Source: Geobacillus vulcani PSS1
Lineage (GTDB): Bacteria; Bacillota; Bacilli; Bacillales; Anoxybacillaceae
Direction: 5' to 3'
DNA length: 64,000 nucleotides
NCBI RefSeq assembly: GCF_000733845.1
Contig: NZ_JPOI01000001.1
Span: 718,501-782,500, forward strand
In this document: piece by piece, positions 1-8,720 of the stretch
How positions within the stretch are numbered: the first letter of the stretch is position 1
How the letters are laid out: every line of letters begins with the position of its first letter
The notes under the pieces: model-generated
What the model was told of the DNA's origin: nothing
The model's input: only the letters and a program-made list of their open reading frames with translations
Database searches by the model: none
Made by a program: the position numbers and the translations under genes

Positions 1-32
1 TGTTTTATACGTACATACAGGAGTAAGAAAAG

Positions 33-60
33 GTGCCCCGATCCTTTTGGGACACCTCCT
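33..60 (-). terminator. Terminator after the glycosyltransferase gene
   Basis: An inverted repeat (AGGTGTCCC pairing with GGGGCACCT) is followed on the minus strand by CCTTTTCTT, just after the stop of the minus-strand glycosyltransferase. A close relative of this hairpin lies near 40,798-40,825. Confidence 0.7.
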
Positions 61-64
61 CTCA

Positions 65-1207
65 CTACGGACGCAACACGCGCCAAGCCATGCGCTGCGG
101 CATGGCCGCCACCACTTCGGCAAGCGCTTCTTGCCCTGTTTTTTCGATGCCGGCAAAGTAATCGGACACACGGCGGAAAAACCGGTTTTTCTCCACATCA
201 TCCATCAACAAGCGAAGCATGTGCTGCTCACCGTTTTCTGGCCGGACCAAATGATAAATGAGGCCGTTTCGCTGCAAATATTGCAAATTGATGCGCTCCT
301 GCCCGGGCAGGCAATCGATGGTAAAAATCGGGATGCGTTTATGAAGCAGCTCGCTGACCGTCACCCCGCCTGGTTTCGTAATAACAGCATCCGCCTCTTC
401 ATACAGCCGATTCATCTCTTCCGGGTCATCAATGTATGGAAGAGGCCGAATATGGGGCAGCTGCCAGCTGGCGATTTCCTCGTACAGCTGGCGATTAGCG
501 CCGCACAGCACCGAATAGCGGAACAACGTTGACGTACGAGCCGCCCGCAAAAACGCCATCATATTGCCGAGCCCTTGGTTTCCGCCGGCGACAAGCACAT
601 GGATGGGCTGCGGCCTGCGCCGTGCTTCTTGGCGATTCATGAATGCGTCATGAACGGGAATGCCGGTGACGATGATGCGTCCTTTGTCAACCCCGTATTT
701 CGTAATCAGCTCCCATTTCGCCTCTTGATGGGGAACAAAATGATAGTCAATCAACCGTTTCCCCCAAATGCTGTTCATAAAAAAGTCGGTGTAGACATTG
801 ACAACTGGAACCGTCAGCACCCGCTTCCGCTTCAGCCGCTGCAAAATGCGCGACGGAAACGAATGAGTGCAGACGATTAAATCCGGCTGTTCTTCTTCCA
901 CCATCTTTTTCATTTTGCTTTCAAAATAAGGAAGCCATGGCTCAAACGAAATGAACTCAAAACGGGGCGGATCTTGATACATCAGCGTTTTGTACACGCG
1001 GTGATACGAAGCAGGATGCGAGCGAATCCAGCGCAAATAGGCCTCTGACACCATTTTTTCCATCCGTTCATTGCAGTAGCTCAAAAAATCAATCTTTTGG
1101 CTTTCGACCGCTGGAAACTGGCGGTGCAAGAAATCGATCAACGTATCAGCCACTTTATGGTGTCCCGTATTCATTTGAAACAGCGGCAAAAACAACACTT
1201 TCATCAT
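65..1207 (-). CDS. MGDG-synthase/UgtP-type glycosyltransferase
   Basis: A cytosolic or peripheral GT-B glycosyltransferase of about 380 residues. The N-terminal half (residues 14-175, beginning GHHKVADTL) matches the monogalactosyldiacylglycerol-synthase domain. The C-terminal half carries the GT28 nucleotide-sugar signature KPGGVTVSELL (about 278-288) and LPGQE (about 300-304). B. subtilis UgtP, which adds glucose to diacylglycerol to make the LTA anchor, has the same length and motifs, but sequence alone does not show that this copy makes glycolipid. The start is the ATG at 1207, eight bases after AAGGG; an upstream GTG overlaps that site. It is the last gene of a tight operon with a DedA protein and a polysaccharide deacetylase. 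Confidence 0.8.
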   Translation of the reverse strand: MMKVLFLPLFQMNTGHHKVADTLIDFLHRQFPAVESQKIDFLSYCNERMEKMVSEAYLRWIRSHPASYHRVYKTLMYQDPPRFEFISFEPWLPYFESKMKKMVEEEQPDLIVCTHSFPSRILQRLKRKRVLTVPVVNVYTDFFMNSIWGKRLIDYHFVPHQEAKWELITKYGVDKGRIIVTGIPVHDAFMNRQEARRRPQPIHVLVAGGNQGLGNMMAFLRAARTSTLFRYSVLCGANRQLYEEIASWQLPHIRPLPYIDDPEEMNRLYEEADAVITKPGGVTVSELLHKRIPIFTIDCLPGQERINLQYLQRNGLIYHLVRPENGEQHMLRLLMDDVEKNRFFRRVSDYFAGIEKTGQEALAEVVAAMPQRMAWRVLRP

Positions 1208-1219
1208 CGATCGCACCCT

Positions 1220-1816
1220 TTAGCTTTCGAAAGATTTTTTGCGCCTCCGCTGCCCGACCCATGCCGCCAACAAAAACAGCAAAAACAACGCCAAACCGGC
1301 AAGCGGAAAAGAAATCAGAGGGATATGGATACGCTGGCCGAGCCAAAGCCCCGCCGCGGTCAACGGAACTGCCCAACCTGCCGTTCCAAGCGCCGAAAGC
1401 AACAGAAACGGCCCGAACGGAAACCGGCTCACTCCCGCCATATACGGGCAAATTTGCCGTACCCCCGGAGCATAGCAACCGAACAAAATCCCCCATTTGC
1501 CATAGCGTCCAAACCAGCTCCGCGCCCGCTCCCACCGTTCGCCCGTAATCCCAACATATTTGCCGTACTTTTGCAAAAACGGCGCCCCCCACCACCGGCC
1601 AGCGCCGTATGCCGTCACCATGCCGGCCATCGCCCCTCCCCAACATGAAACGAGCGTCGGTCCAAGCAGCAGCTGCTCCTTCGCGACCATGACGCCGACA
1701 AAAAAGAGCAAGCTTTCCTCTGGCGCCGGAATGCCGACAATGCCGCAAAACAAAAATAAAAACAGCATCACATACCCGTATGACTGGACATACGGCAACC
1801 ATACGCTTGTATCCAT
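1220..1816 (-). CDS. DedA family membrane protein
   Basis: An integral membrane protein of 198 residues with the DedA/SNARE-associated signature: an early G(I)PAPEE segment (about residues 27-33), glycine-rich hydrophobic stretches, and APGVRQICPYMAG near residues 125-137. Members of this family have been shown to flip undecaprenyl phosphate back across the membrane (UptA-type) or to move phosphatidylethanolamine; which applies here cannot be told. The start at 1816 follows GTGGGGGAG. The gene sits 10 bp after the deacetylase stop and 12 bp before the glycosyltransferase start, so the three are probably co-transcribed. A second DedA paralogue is at 35,746-36,354. Confidence 0.85.
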   Translation of the reverse strand: MDTSVWLPYVQSYGYVMLFLFLFCGIVGIPAPEESLLFFVGVMVAKEQLLLGPTLVSCWGGAMAGMVTAYGAGRWWGAPFLQKYGKYVGITGERWERARSWFGRYGKWGILFGCYAPGVRQICPYMAGVSRFPFGPFLLLSALGTAGWAVPLTAAGLWLGQRIHIPLISFPLAGLALFLLFLLAAWVGQRRRKKSFES

Positions 1817-1826
1817 AGCTCCCCCA

Positions 1827-2555
1827 CTACATCGCCGAGATTTGTGTATTAGTTTGCACATTTCTTAGTTCCGTAATCGTCACCCAGCGCATCTTTTTCG
1901 CTGCTTCATCCTTAAACAGCAGCTCAAGCGCTGACAACATTTGCTCTGGCGCGCGTTTGTCAGCCCCTAACGCATCCCCGTTATCATGAAGCACAATCAC
2001 CGCCCCGCCGCGTATGGCTGAACGCAAGCGTCGGAACAACTCCATTGTACCAATTTTTTCGTTCCAATCGCCAAGAATATGCGACCATAACACCGTCGTA
2101 TACCGTTTTTGCACGATCGGCGTCCAAGCATTAAAATGGCCCCACGGTGGGCGGTAATACACCGGCCGTTTTCCTGTCGCCCGCTCAATGGCTGCGGCCG
2201 CACGGCGCACCCCCCAATCGAGCCAAAGCGGCGGAAGCAACCAGTTGCTGATATGACGGTAATTATGGATGCCGACTTCGTGCCCTTCTTCCACCATTCG
2301 CCGCACGATCTCCGGATGGCGCTCCACTTTTCGCCCCACAACAAAAAATGTGGCCTTCACGCCATATTTCTTTAATAAATCAAGCAACTTTGGCGTATAA
2401 TACGGGTCGGGGCCGTCATCAAACGTCAGCGCCAGACAATCGGATGCCGTTCCCTCCCGAAACAAACGCACCTGCTTTTTGCGAATGATAATCGTAGGCA
2501 CAATCCCATAAATGGAAATTCCCACAATGAAACAAATGAACAGCCAAGCCCACAT
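1827..2555 (-). CDS. Membrane-anchored polysaccharide deacetylase (NodB domain)
   Basis: A carbohydrate esterase family 4 enzyme of 242 residues. An N-terminal hydrophobic anchor (about residues 2-23) is followed by a NodB domain. The metal and catalytic motifs are present: TFDDGPD (44-50), HNYRH (97-101, the HxxxH metal site) and RPPWGHFN. Family members remove N-acetyl groups from peptidoglycan or other amino-sugar polymers outside the membrane. The ATG at 2555 lies eight bases after AAGAGG; the in-frame GTG at 2564 overlaps the ribosome site and is less likely. First gene of the deacetylase-DedA-glycosyltransferase operon. The exact substrate is unknown. Confidence 0.85.
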   Translation of the reverse strand: MWAWLFICFIVGISIYGIVPTIIIRKKQVRLFREGTASDCLALTFDDGPDPYYTPKLLDLLKKYGVKATFFVVGRKVERHPEIVRRMVEEGHEVGIHNYRHISNWLLPPLWLDWGVRRAAAAIERATGKRPVYYRPPWGHFNAWTPIVQKRYTTVLWSHILGDWNEKIGTMELFRRLRSAIRGGAVIVLHDNGDALGADKRAPEQMLSALELLFKDEAAKKMRWVTITELRNVQTNTQISAM

Positions 2556-2809
2556 GGCATTCACCTCTTGATTGTACTTTACCAGTATTTCTTCTCTCTG
2601 AAAATAGAAAAATGAACTTTTCTATTAGATATCATCATGATGTAGATGTTCGAATGAGAAATCGAAAAGAAAATCATAAAAATTTCGCATAGACCGTCCA
2701 GTCTTCTTATACGAATAGCGCCATCGCTTGGTTTCCTCCCAAAGCGAAGTGGAATCTGCTATAATACATAAACGATACACATGCGATTAAAAAAGACAGG
2801 TGATCCGCA

Positions 2810-3886
2810 TTGCGAAAAAAAATCATCTTAACCGGCGGCGGCACAGCCGGCCACGTGATGGTCAACGTCGCTCTCATCCCGAAATTGAAAGAGCTTGGAT
2901 GGGATATCGTCTATATCGGCTCCCATGAAGGGATTGAACGGGAGATTATCGGCCGCATCGACGGCGTGCCGTACTATTCGGTTTCGACCGGAAAACTGCG
3001 CCGCTATTTTGACTGGAAAAACTTTAAAGATCCATTCAACGTGCTGAAAGGCGTTTGGCAAGCGTACCGCCTGATCCAAAAAGAAAAACCGGACGTCGTC
3101 TTCTCAAAAGGTGGCTTCGTCTCCGTTCCCGTCATTCTCGGCGCTTGGCTGAACGGCGTACCGTCGGTGATCCATGAATCTGACTTCACCCCGGGGCTTG
3201 CAAATAAAATCGCCATGCCGTTTGCGACAAAAATCTGCCTTACCTTTCCCGAAACGAAGCAATACGTCAACGTCGATAAAGCCGTCTACGTCGGCGCCGT
3301 CGTCCGCGAAGAGCTGAAACACGGAAGCGCCGAACAAGGAAGAAGGATATGCCAGTTCGACGACAGAAACAAACCGGTCTTGCTGGCGATGGGCGGCAGC
3401 TTAGGCTCAAAAAAAATCAACGACGCCTTGCGCGCCAATTTATCGACGCTTCTTGCCGAATTTGACATCATCCACATTTGCGGCAAAGGGAACATCGACA
3501 CAAGCCTTGCAGGCCAAAAAGGATACAAACAGTTCGAATACGTCAACGAAGAGCTGCCCCACCTATTGGCCTTAGCCGACATCGTCGTCTCCCGCGCCGG
3601 GGCGAACGCCATTTTCGAACTGCTCGCCTTGCGCAAACCGATGTTGCTCATCCCGCTCTCGAAAGCGGCAAGCCGCGGCGACCAAATCCTAAACGCCCGC
3701 TCGTTTGAAAACGCGGGCTATGCGGAAGTGCTGATGGAAGAAGATCTGACAAACGAATCGCTCCAAGCCGCCATTCGCCGCCTATATGAAAACAAAGACC
3801 GCTACCGAAAAAACATGGAGAAAGCCGGTGCAAGCGATCCATTGCAAACGCTGCTTTCCATCATTCAAGACACCGCCCGCTTGTAA
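2810..3886 (+). CDS. MurG-like UDP-GlcNAc transferase (second-copy type)
   Basis: A GT28 glycosyltransferase of 358 residues with the MurG hallmark GGGTAGH (residues 9-15) and a C-terminal sugar-nucleotide region containing [20 protein letters not shown]. MurG adds GlcNAc to lipid I on the inner membrane face to form lipid II. The gene lies outside a dcw cluster and next to an undecaprenyl-diphosphatase, so it may be a paralogue of the housekeeping murG. Translation appears to start at TTG (2810) after ACAGGTGATCC, because no in-frame ATG lies nearby. A good hairpin terminator follows directly. Confidence 0.8.
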   Translation: MRKKIILTGGGTAGHVMVNVALIPKLKELGWDIVYIGSHEGIEREIIGRIDGVPYYSVSTGKLRRYFDWKNFKDPFNVLKGVWQAYRLIQKEKPDVVFSKGGFVSVPVILGAWLNGVPSVIHESDFTPGLANKIAMPFATKICLTFPETKQYVNVDKAVYVGAVVREELKHGSAEQGRRICQFDDRNKPVLLAMGGSLGSKKINDALRANLSTLLAEFDIIHICGKGNIDTSLAGQKGYKQFEYVNEELPHLLALADIVVSRAGANAIFELLALRKPMLLIPLSKAASRGDQILNARSFENAGYAEVLMEEDLTNESLQAAIRRLYENKDRYRKNMEKAGASDPLQTLLSIIQDTARL

Positions 3887-3890
3887 AAAC

Positions 3891-3948
3891 AGGCGATGCC
3901 CCATGCGGCCAACCGTGGCCGTTTTTCGGCATCGCCTCGTTTTATTTT
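3891..3948 (+). terminator. Terminator of the murG-like gene
   Basis: AGGCGATGCC (3891-3900) pairs with GGCATCGCCT (about 3929-3938) and is followed by CGTTTTATTTT. It lies five bases after the stop codon. Confidence 0.85.
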
Positions 3949-3989
3949 CATTCCCCCATAATGAGCCTTTTCTTCTTTGCACCGACCCA

Positions 3990-4086
3990 AGCCGGCAACG
4001 GTTGATATCCGAAACACATGGTCGCACAGGATGTCGATATGATCCCACTGATGGCTCGTCAGCACAATCGTTTGTCCACCCTCCAC
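3990..4086 (-). pseudogene. ABC transporter ATPase fragment (remnant)
   Basis: About 30 codons on the minus strand read GQTIVLTSHQWDHIDILCDH and then VFRI. This resembles the end of Walker B and the H-switch of ABC ATPases, where the pattern is T(I/V)LLTSH-x-(M/L)-(E/D)-(E/D)-x-x-x-LCD-R. No Walker A, signature or upstream part exists nearby, and the frame soon loses resemblance. It is best read as a small remnant of a lost transporter gene. The rest of the 320-bp interval between the murG-like gene and uppP holds only the terminator. Confidence 0.4.
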
Positions 4087-4209
4087 GTTTAAGCGTTCGC
4101 GTAGGTGGAAGAGCGTTCAATGCGGAAACCATCTATATTCTCATTTGCCCCCATCCTCCACCGGCCAAAGGAAAACCGTCCGACGGAACAAATCCGCCAG
4201 ACGGCGCGG

Positions 4210-5031
4210 CTAGAAGTATAAGACAGAAATGACAACGGCCAACACAATCCGATACACCGCAAACGGCACGAGGCGGATGCGGTTGATGAGCTGCAGGAAA
4301 AAGCGGATCGCAAGCAAGGCAAAGACGAAGGCGCTCAAAAAACCAGCGATGAAAAACGGAATATCGGCGGCCGTGACGTATTGCCAGTTTTTCAACAGCG
4401 ACAGCCCGCTCGCCCCAGCCATGATCGGAACGGCCATAATGAACGTGAAATCGGCGGCGGCGCGATGGCTCATGCCGACGAGTACCCCGCCGGCGATCGT
4501 CGAACCGGAACGGGAAAAGCCGGGCCATAAGGATAAACATTGCACTAAGCCGACGAGAAACGCCTGTTTGTATGTCATTTGGTCGACCGTCTGCGCCCGC
4601 GCGGCTTTTTTCGCAAATGTATCAGCGACAATCATTAACAGCGCACCGAGCACAAGACCGATGAGCACCGTTTTGGTTGAGAACAAATGTTCATCAATAT
4701 AATCTTCAAACAACACGCCGAGCACCCCGGCCGGGAGCAGGCCAATGATGACGTGAATGAGCGTCAGCCGCGGATGTCCGCCCGGATGGCGGCCGCGAAA
4801 ACCAAGCAAATCAAGAAATCGGTCTTTGAACACGACCACAGCGGCCAAAATCGAGCCGAGCTGAATGACGACTTTAAATGTATTCGCCGCGTACTTGCCT
4901 AAAAACTCGGTGGATTTCAGCCAAAGATCGTCAACAATAATCATATGACCAGTGGAGGAAACAGGGGCGAACTCGGTCAACCCTTCGACCATTCCCAAAA
5001 TGACGGCCTTCCACAATTCTATCCAGTGCAT
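4210..5031 (-). CDS. uppP: Undecaprenyl-diphosphatase (BacA/UppP)
   Basis: A polytopic membrane protein of 273 residues. Both family motifs are present: EGLTEFAPVSSTGH (residues 16-29) and PGFSRSGSTI, which hold the catalytic glutamate, serine and arginine. The enzyme dephosphorylates undecaprenyl pyrophosphate on the outer membrane face, regenerating the lipid carrier for peptidoglycan and teichoic acid synthesis and giving bacitracin tolerance. The start at 5031 is nine bases after AAGG; the upstream ATG at 5040 abuts the ribosome site. It is a single gene, with a ROK gene upstream on the same strand about 180 bp away. Confidence 0.93.
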   Translation of the reverse strand: MHWIELWKAVILGMVEGLTEFAPVSSTGHMIIVDDLWLKSTEFLGKYAANTFKVVIQLGSILAAVVVFKDRFLDLLGFRGRHPGGHPRLTLIHVIIGLLPAGVLGVLFEDYIDEHLFSTKTVLIGLVLGALLMIVADTFAKKAARAQTVDQMTYKQAFLVGLVQCLSLWPGFSRSGSTIAGGVLVGMSHRAAADFTFIMAVPIMAGASGLSLLKNWQYVTAADIPFFIAGFLSAFVFALLAIRFFLQLINRIRLVPFAVYRIVLAVVISVLYF

Positions 5032-5218
5032 TCGTTCCATCCTTTCTGCGCAGGATCGTCCTCTGTATACATATGGACCAAGCGGACGAAATAATACTCC
5101 GCTTTGGGCCGCACCTGCTCTATTGTACTACAAATCATTCGTTTCTACTACTCTCACGTTTTGGGTGTGGCGTTATGTTGAAGAGGATGCCCGTCATCAT
5201 TCAGCGGAACGAGATGGA

Positions 5219-6142
5219 TTACCTTTTCCCTTGCTCTCCACGCCGTTGTAGGTAATGATACAAAGCGCCGAGCAAGTTCGCGTCGTTTTTGAACTGGCAC
5301 GTCTCCACCACCGGCTGGACTTTGGCAATTGGAACGAGCGACAATATCACCGAAAGCCGCTTGTTGATTTCGTCGACGAAATCGGGGCGGCTGCTAATCC
5401 CCCCGCCGACAATGATCTTCTCCGGATCGTACGCATATTGCAAATTAAAAATGCCTTGTGCTAAGGAGAAGTAAAATCGATCGATCGCCTTTTGCGCGGC
5501 TTCATCGCCGCTCTCAGCCAACGCAAATACTTTTTCACCATCCAACTCCCTTTCCGCCTCCCCTCTTTCCTCAGCCGCCATCCGGATCAGAGCACTTGTC
5601 GCCGCCAGTTCGCTCCATGTTTTGCATTCGATCCTTCCGTTCTCATAGCGGACATCCATCAACATATAGCCAAATTCCCCGCCGTGCAAATGCGCCCCTT
5701 TATGGATGCGCCCGTCTTTCACGATCGCCCCTCCGATGCCGGTGCCGACAATGACAAAGGCGATGTCGCGACAGTGCCGCCCCGCTCCTTTCCATAATTC
5801 ACCAAGTGCTGCGCAGTTCGCGTCATTTTCCAGTTCTACCGGCAGGCCCGTCGCCCCGCCGAATACTTCTTTAAAGTTGGGACCGTGAATGCAAGGCAAG
5901 GCGCTGCTTCCACCGATGACGCCGCTTTCGCTGTCCACGCTTCCTGCGGAACTGATCGCGATGCCGGAAAGTGGATAGTTTACCTGCGCTTGGCGAATGA
6001 CGTTAAGCAAGTCATCGCGAAACTGATGAAAGTCATGCCGCTCCGAACGGTAACGCCCCTTTTCTAAAAAGTCGCCGTGCTCGTTCATGACAGCATGTTT
6101 CACATACGTACCACCAATATCAAAAACGATGTAGTAGGACAC
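5219..6142 (-). CDS. ROK family sugar kinase or regulator-type protein
   Basis: A ROK-family protein of 307 residues with the ATP phosphate motif DIGGT (8-12), a second phosphate loop GTGIGGAIV, and the HGGEFGY segment that normally holds the catalytic/zinc histidine. The usual zinc cluster CxCGxxGCxE is absent: the segment after HGGEFGYML goes straight to a CKTWSELAATSAL-like stretch. That resembles beta-glucoside or hexose kinases of the BglK type more than zinc-containing glucokinases or NagC/Mlc. There is no N-terminal HTH, so a kinase is likelier than a repressor. GTG start at 6142, eight bases after AGGAGG. Substrate unknown. Confidence 0.75.
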   Translation of the reverse strand: MSYYIVFDIGGTYVKHAVMNEHGDFLEKGRYRSERHDFHQFRDDLLNVIRQAQVNYPLSGIAISSAGSVDSESGVIGGSSALPCIHGPNFKEVFGGATGLPVELENDANCAALGELWKGAGRHCRDIAFVIVGTGIGGAIVKDGRIHKGAHLHGGEFGYMLMDVRYENGRIECKTWSELAATSALIRMAAEERGEAERELDGEKVFALAESGDEAAQKAIDRFYFSLAQGIFNLQYAYDPEKIIVGGGISSRPDFVDEINKRLSVILSLVPIAKVQPVVETCQFKNDANLLGALYHYLQRRGEQGKR

Positions 6143-6259
6143 CGATGACGCCTCCTCCTTTTATCCTTTCTCCCGTCCAGCTTCATTAGGCTTGGCTGTT
6201 TCTCCATTTTTTATGTATTCGCCGCTGGTCCATCCGCTCCTCCCTGCCGCAATAAAGAG

Positions 6260-6283
6260 GCCGCTCCACTTGGCGGGAGCGGC
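6260..6283 (-). terminator. Terminator-like hairpin after the cotF-like gene
   Basis: GCCGCTCC (6260-6267) pairs with GGAGCGGC (about 6276-6283). On the minus strand it is followed by CTCTTTATT, a modest T-run. Confidence 0.5.
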
Positions 6284-6292
6284 TCGTTTCTA

Positions 6293-6796
6293 TTATCGTT
6301 CATATCCCATCGACAACGCTTTTTGCGCGTTGCGGACGTCGTTGTGAAGAAGCTGGGCAAGGTCGTATGCCGAATAGTGGCCGCGTTCATACATGTAGTT
6401 GAACGCTTTTTCATGCGTTTCAATCGCCTTCAACAAGTGTCTAACAAATGTTTTGCGCAAAACGGGTGTCGCTGTTTCCGTAATGGCAGCAGCATAATTG
6501 CGCACGGCTGTTTTGGAAAAGCCAAGCAAGTCGCCGGCGTGCAAGGCGCGGTCGCCATCATCATGGTCGCGGTTTTCTCCCATTATAGGTGCCGCCGGAA
6601 TGAAGGCGAGAAGTTCGCGCAAATTCGTTTCCAATCCTTGAATCGTCTCAACGTACAATTTTTTCAACTCCGGACAATCGACTTTCCCAATCGTCTTTTT
6701 CATTTTCATCAATCCATTGGCTTGAAAAGCGATCAGTTCATGCAGCTCCAACGTTTCGTGCCAAGCCAAATGGCGATGGCCGTACGTATCATTCAT
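6293..6796 (-). CDS. Spore coat protein, CotF family
   Basis: A 167-residue, mostly helical protein. The C-terminal part, YERGHYSAYDL followed by NDVRNAQKALS, matches the CotF coat-protein domain. CotF-family proteins are components of the endospore coat or are expressed in sporulating cells. The N-terminal half (about residues 1-85) forms a helical bundle like that of other CotF/ferritin-like coat proteins. Strong ribosome site AGGAGG seven bases before ATG. Spo0M and YtaF follow upstream on the same strand, so this is a local group of sporulation genes, but each seems to have its own terminator. The particular coat layer cannot be told. Confidence 0.75.
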   Translation of the reverse strand: MNDTYGHRHLAWHETLELHELIAFQANGLMKMKKTIGKVDCPELKKLYVETIQGLETNLRELLAFIPAAPIMGENRDHDDGDRALHAGDLLGFSKTAVRNYAAAITETATPVLRKTFVRHLLKAIETHEKAFNYMYERGHYSAYDLAQLLHNDVRNAQKALSMGYER

Positions 6797-6884
6797 TTTG
6801 TTTCCTCCTCGTTTTATTTTTCCATTTACTGTATATTCCTGCTAGGAAGAAACGGTCACCGTTGTACAAGACATCCGCATCAGC

Positions 6885-6916
6885 AAAAAAAGCGCTTCGC
6901 GAAATGCGAAGCGCCT
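6885..6916 (-). terminator. Terminator of spo0M
   Basis: A strong hairpin, GCGCTTCGC and GCGAAGCGC with loop ATTTC, is followed on the minus strand by seven T, shortly after the spo0M stop. Confidence 0.9.
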
Positions 6917-6928
6917 TCCATATCATCA

Positions 6929-7912
6929 TTACAGCCAATCTCCCCCATCAAACCCATCGCCGCCATCAAACCAATCATCGACGTCCAACCCATCAGCGAC
7001 ATCGTCGACGACATCGTCAAGCAGCTCTTCTGCCACCATTCCCGCCAGCATCCCGGCGGCAAATCCGCCAATGGCACCAGCCCACCCGTGTCCACCATGG
7101 TGCGAATGATGGATGGGTGAATAATGGCCAACTGGATGGCTATAAACAGGCGAATGTGGCGTTGCCAACGGATGCCCGTTCAGCTGACCAAACGTCCCAG
7201 CCGCCTGCACCGCCTCTTCGATGGCTTCTCGAAGCAGATGGGCTGCCGTCACCGAATCGCGAAGCTGTTCGTAAGTGATCAACAGCTCCCGTTTCATTTC
7301 GCGTTCCCCGCCAAAGCCGTGGCGGACGTCCACCTCCATATACAAACGCACCCCTTCTTCCTCGACGAGGGCAAAAAACTCGACTTCTTGGACGATCCCT
7401 TGAAATTCGCTCGTCGGAAAGAACGAAAATTCCTGGCCATGCGGCGTAATGCTTCCGGATGTCGCTTTCTCCCGAAATCCCAGGGCCGCCAGAGCGGAAA
7501 ACACTTGCTCCAAGGCCGTCGGTGGCAAAATGTGAATAGCGTCTTGGTCATACGCATCCACCCCATCGGCAATATCGAGCCGAGTGACGAACGTATAACG
7601 GACCGTGGGACGGCTGATCGGCAAATGGAGCGGCAGTGTATACGAAAACGGGAGCACTTTCCGTTCACCGGGTTGAATCGTAAACGAGGAAGCGACCGGA
7701 ATCACCGCCGCGGTTCGGCGATATCCCTTGCCTTCCGCGTGTACGTCCAATTGCAACAGAACGTCCAATTTTCGGATTTGTTGAGCGACTGAACCACCTT
7801 CCAGCAAAAATTCCCCTTCCAATGTTTCGCCAAGGCGCACATGCGGGCGATGCAGCACGAGATCCACTTTTGCAGCGCCAATGCCGAGTTTCGATAAAAA
7901 CTTTTTCCACAT
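6929..7912 (-). CDS. spo0M: Sporulation-control protein Spo0M
   Basis: A 327-residue protein with the arrestin-like Spo0M fold. The start MWKKFLSKLGIGAAKVD and the strand-rich region that follows (about residues 15-250) fit the family. The C-terminus is unusual in composition: a His/Gly-rich stretch (HHSHHGGHGWAGAIGGFAAG) and then an Asp/Gly-rich tail ending DWFDGGDGFDGGDWL. In B. subtilis Spo0M influences the sporulation phosphorelay and cell morphology. The ATG at 7912 lies downstream of AAGGAG; an upstream in-frame ATG at 7933 lacks a site. Monocistronic, with its own strong terminator. Confidence 0.88.
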   Translation of the reverse strand: MWKKFLSKLGIGAAKVDLVLHRPHVRLGETLEGEFLLEGGSVAQQIRKLDVLLQLDVHAEGKGYRRTAAVIPVASSFTIQPGERKVLPFSYTLPLHLPISRPTVRYTFVTRLDIADGVDAYDQDAIHILPPTALEQVFSALAALGFREKATSGSITPHGQEFSFFPTSEFQGIVQEVEFFALVEEEGVRLYMEVDVRHGFGGEREMKRELLITYEQLRDSVTAAHLLREAIEEAVQAAGTFGQLNGHPLATPHSPVYSHPVGHYSPIHHSHHGGHGWAGAIGGFAAGMLAGMVAEELLDDVVDDVADGLDVDDWFDGGDGFDGGDWL

Positions 7913-7975
7913 CGGACCTCTCTCCTTTTTCATCCTATTTCACACTTGAATTACGAACAAGCTGCCAAAATGGTG

Positions 7976-8614
7976 TCACCGAAATAATTTGATCAACCCC
8001 AAGACGATCAACACAACCCCAGGCAGCATTGTCGCTTTTTTCATGATCCCCGTTTTCGACACCATATACCCCAACGATAAGCCGACTCGGATGAACATGA
8101 GAGTAAACACGCCAACCAACAGGGCAAACGAAAGCGGCGGAAAATGCAAGAGCGACGAACTGATCCCGGCGCCAAATGAATCCATCGACAAAGCGATCCC
8201 GATCAACAACGCTTCTTTTTGGCTAATCGTGCCTGAACGATCAAGATCGCCAAGTTCGGGGCGTTTCAATACTTGAACAGCGCCGCTGAATCGATTAGCC
8301 TCCCCTGCTTCATCAGACTCCATAGAAAACTCACTTCCGTCTCCCTTTGGTTTATAGACGTTATAAATCGCCCAACCGCCAAGCGCCATGAGAATGACCG
8401 AAGCAAGCCCTCGCTCGACTTGCAACGGCAAAACAAGCGCCAACAGACGGCCGATGTTCATGGACGCAAACACCATCATTCCAGACATGCATGCGATAAG
8501 CGCCAACGAAAAAAAGGAAAAACGGACACCACCCATTCCATACGTAATGCCTACGCTCAAGCTGTCCATGCTCACGCTGAAAGCGAGCAAAATCATGGAC
8601 ACCCATAACCACAT
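7976..8614 (-). CDS. ytaF: Sporulation membrane protein YtaF (MntP-like fold)
   Basis: A 212-residue membrane protein with two related halves, each having an acidic motif inside a helix: SVSMDSLSVGITYGMGG (near residue 13) and ALSMDSFGAGISSSLL (near residue 145). The central loop holds an EF-hand-like stretch, GDLDRSGTISQKEA. This is the YtaF/MntP family of putative manganese or cation exporters; YtaF itself is linked to sporulation in Bacillus. The start (about 8614) follows AGGGGGGATTCCT. It lies about 100 bp downstream of kimA on the same strand. Transport activity is inferred from the family. Confidence 0.82.
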   Translation of the reverse strand: MWLWVSMILLAFSVSMDSLSVGITYGMGGVRFSFFSLALIACMSGMMVFASMNIGRLLALVLPLQVERGLASVILMALGGWAIYNVYKPKGDGSEFSMESDEAGEANRFSGAVQVLKRPELGDLDRSGTISQKEALLIGIALSMDSFGAGISSSLLHFPPLSFALLVGVFTLMFIRVGLSLGYMVSKTGIMKKATMLPGVVLIVLGLIKLFR

Positions 8615-8720
8615 AGGAATCCCCCCTGCCGTACGATATGCAATTTCGTACGGAGAGGGGACTTTTTTGCCATTCGACACGCATCGATTTCCGGGGAAAT
8701 GTTTCCCCTTTTCTCGACAA

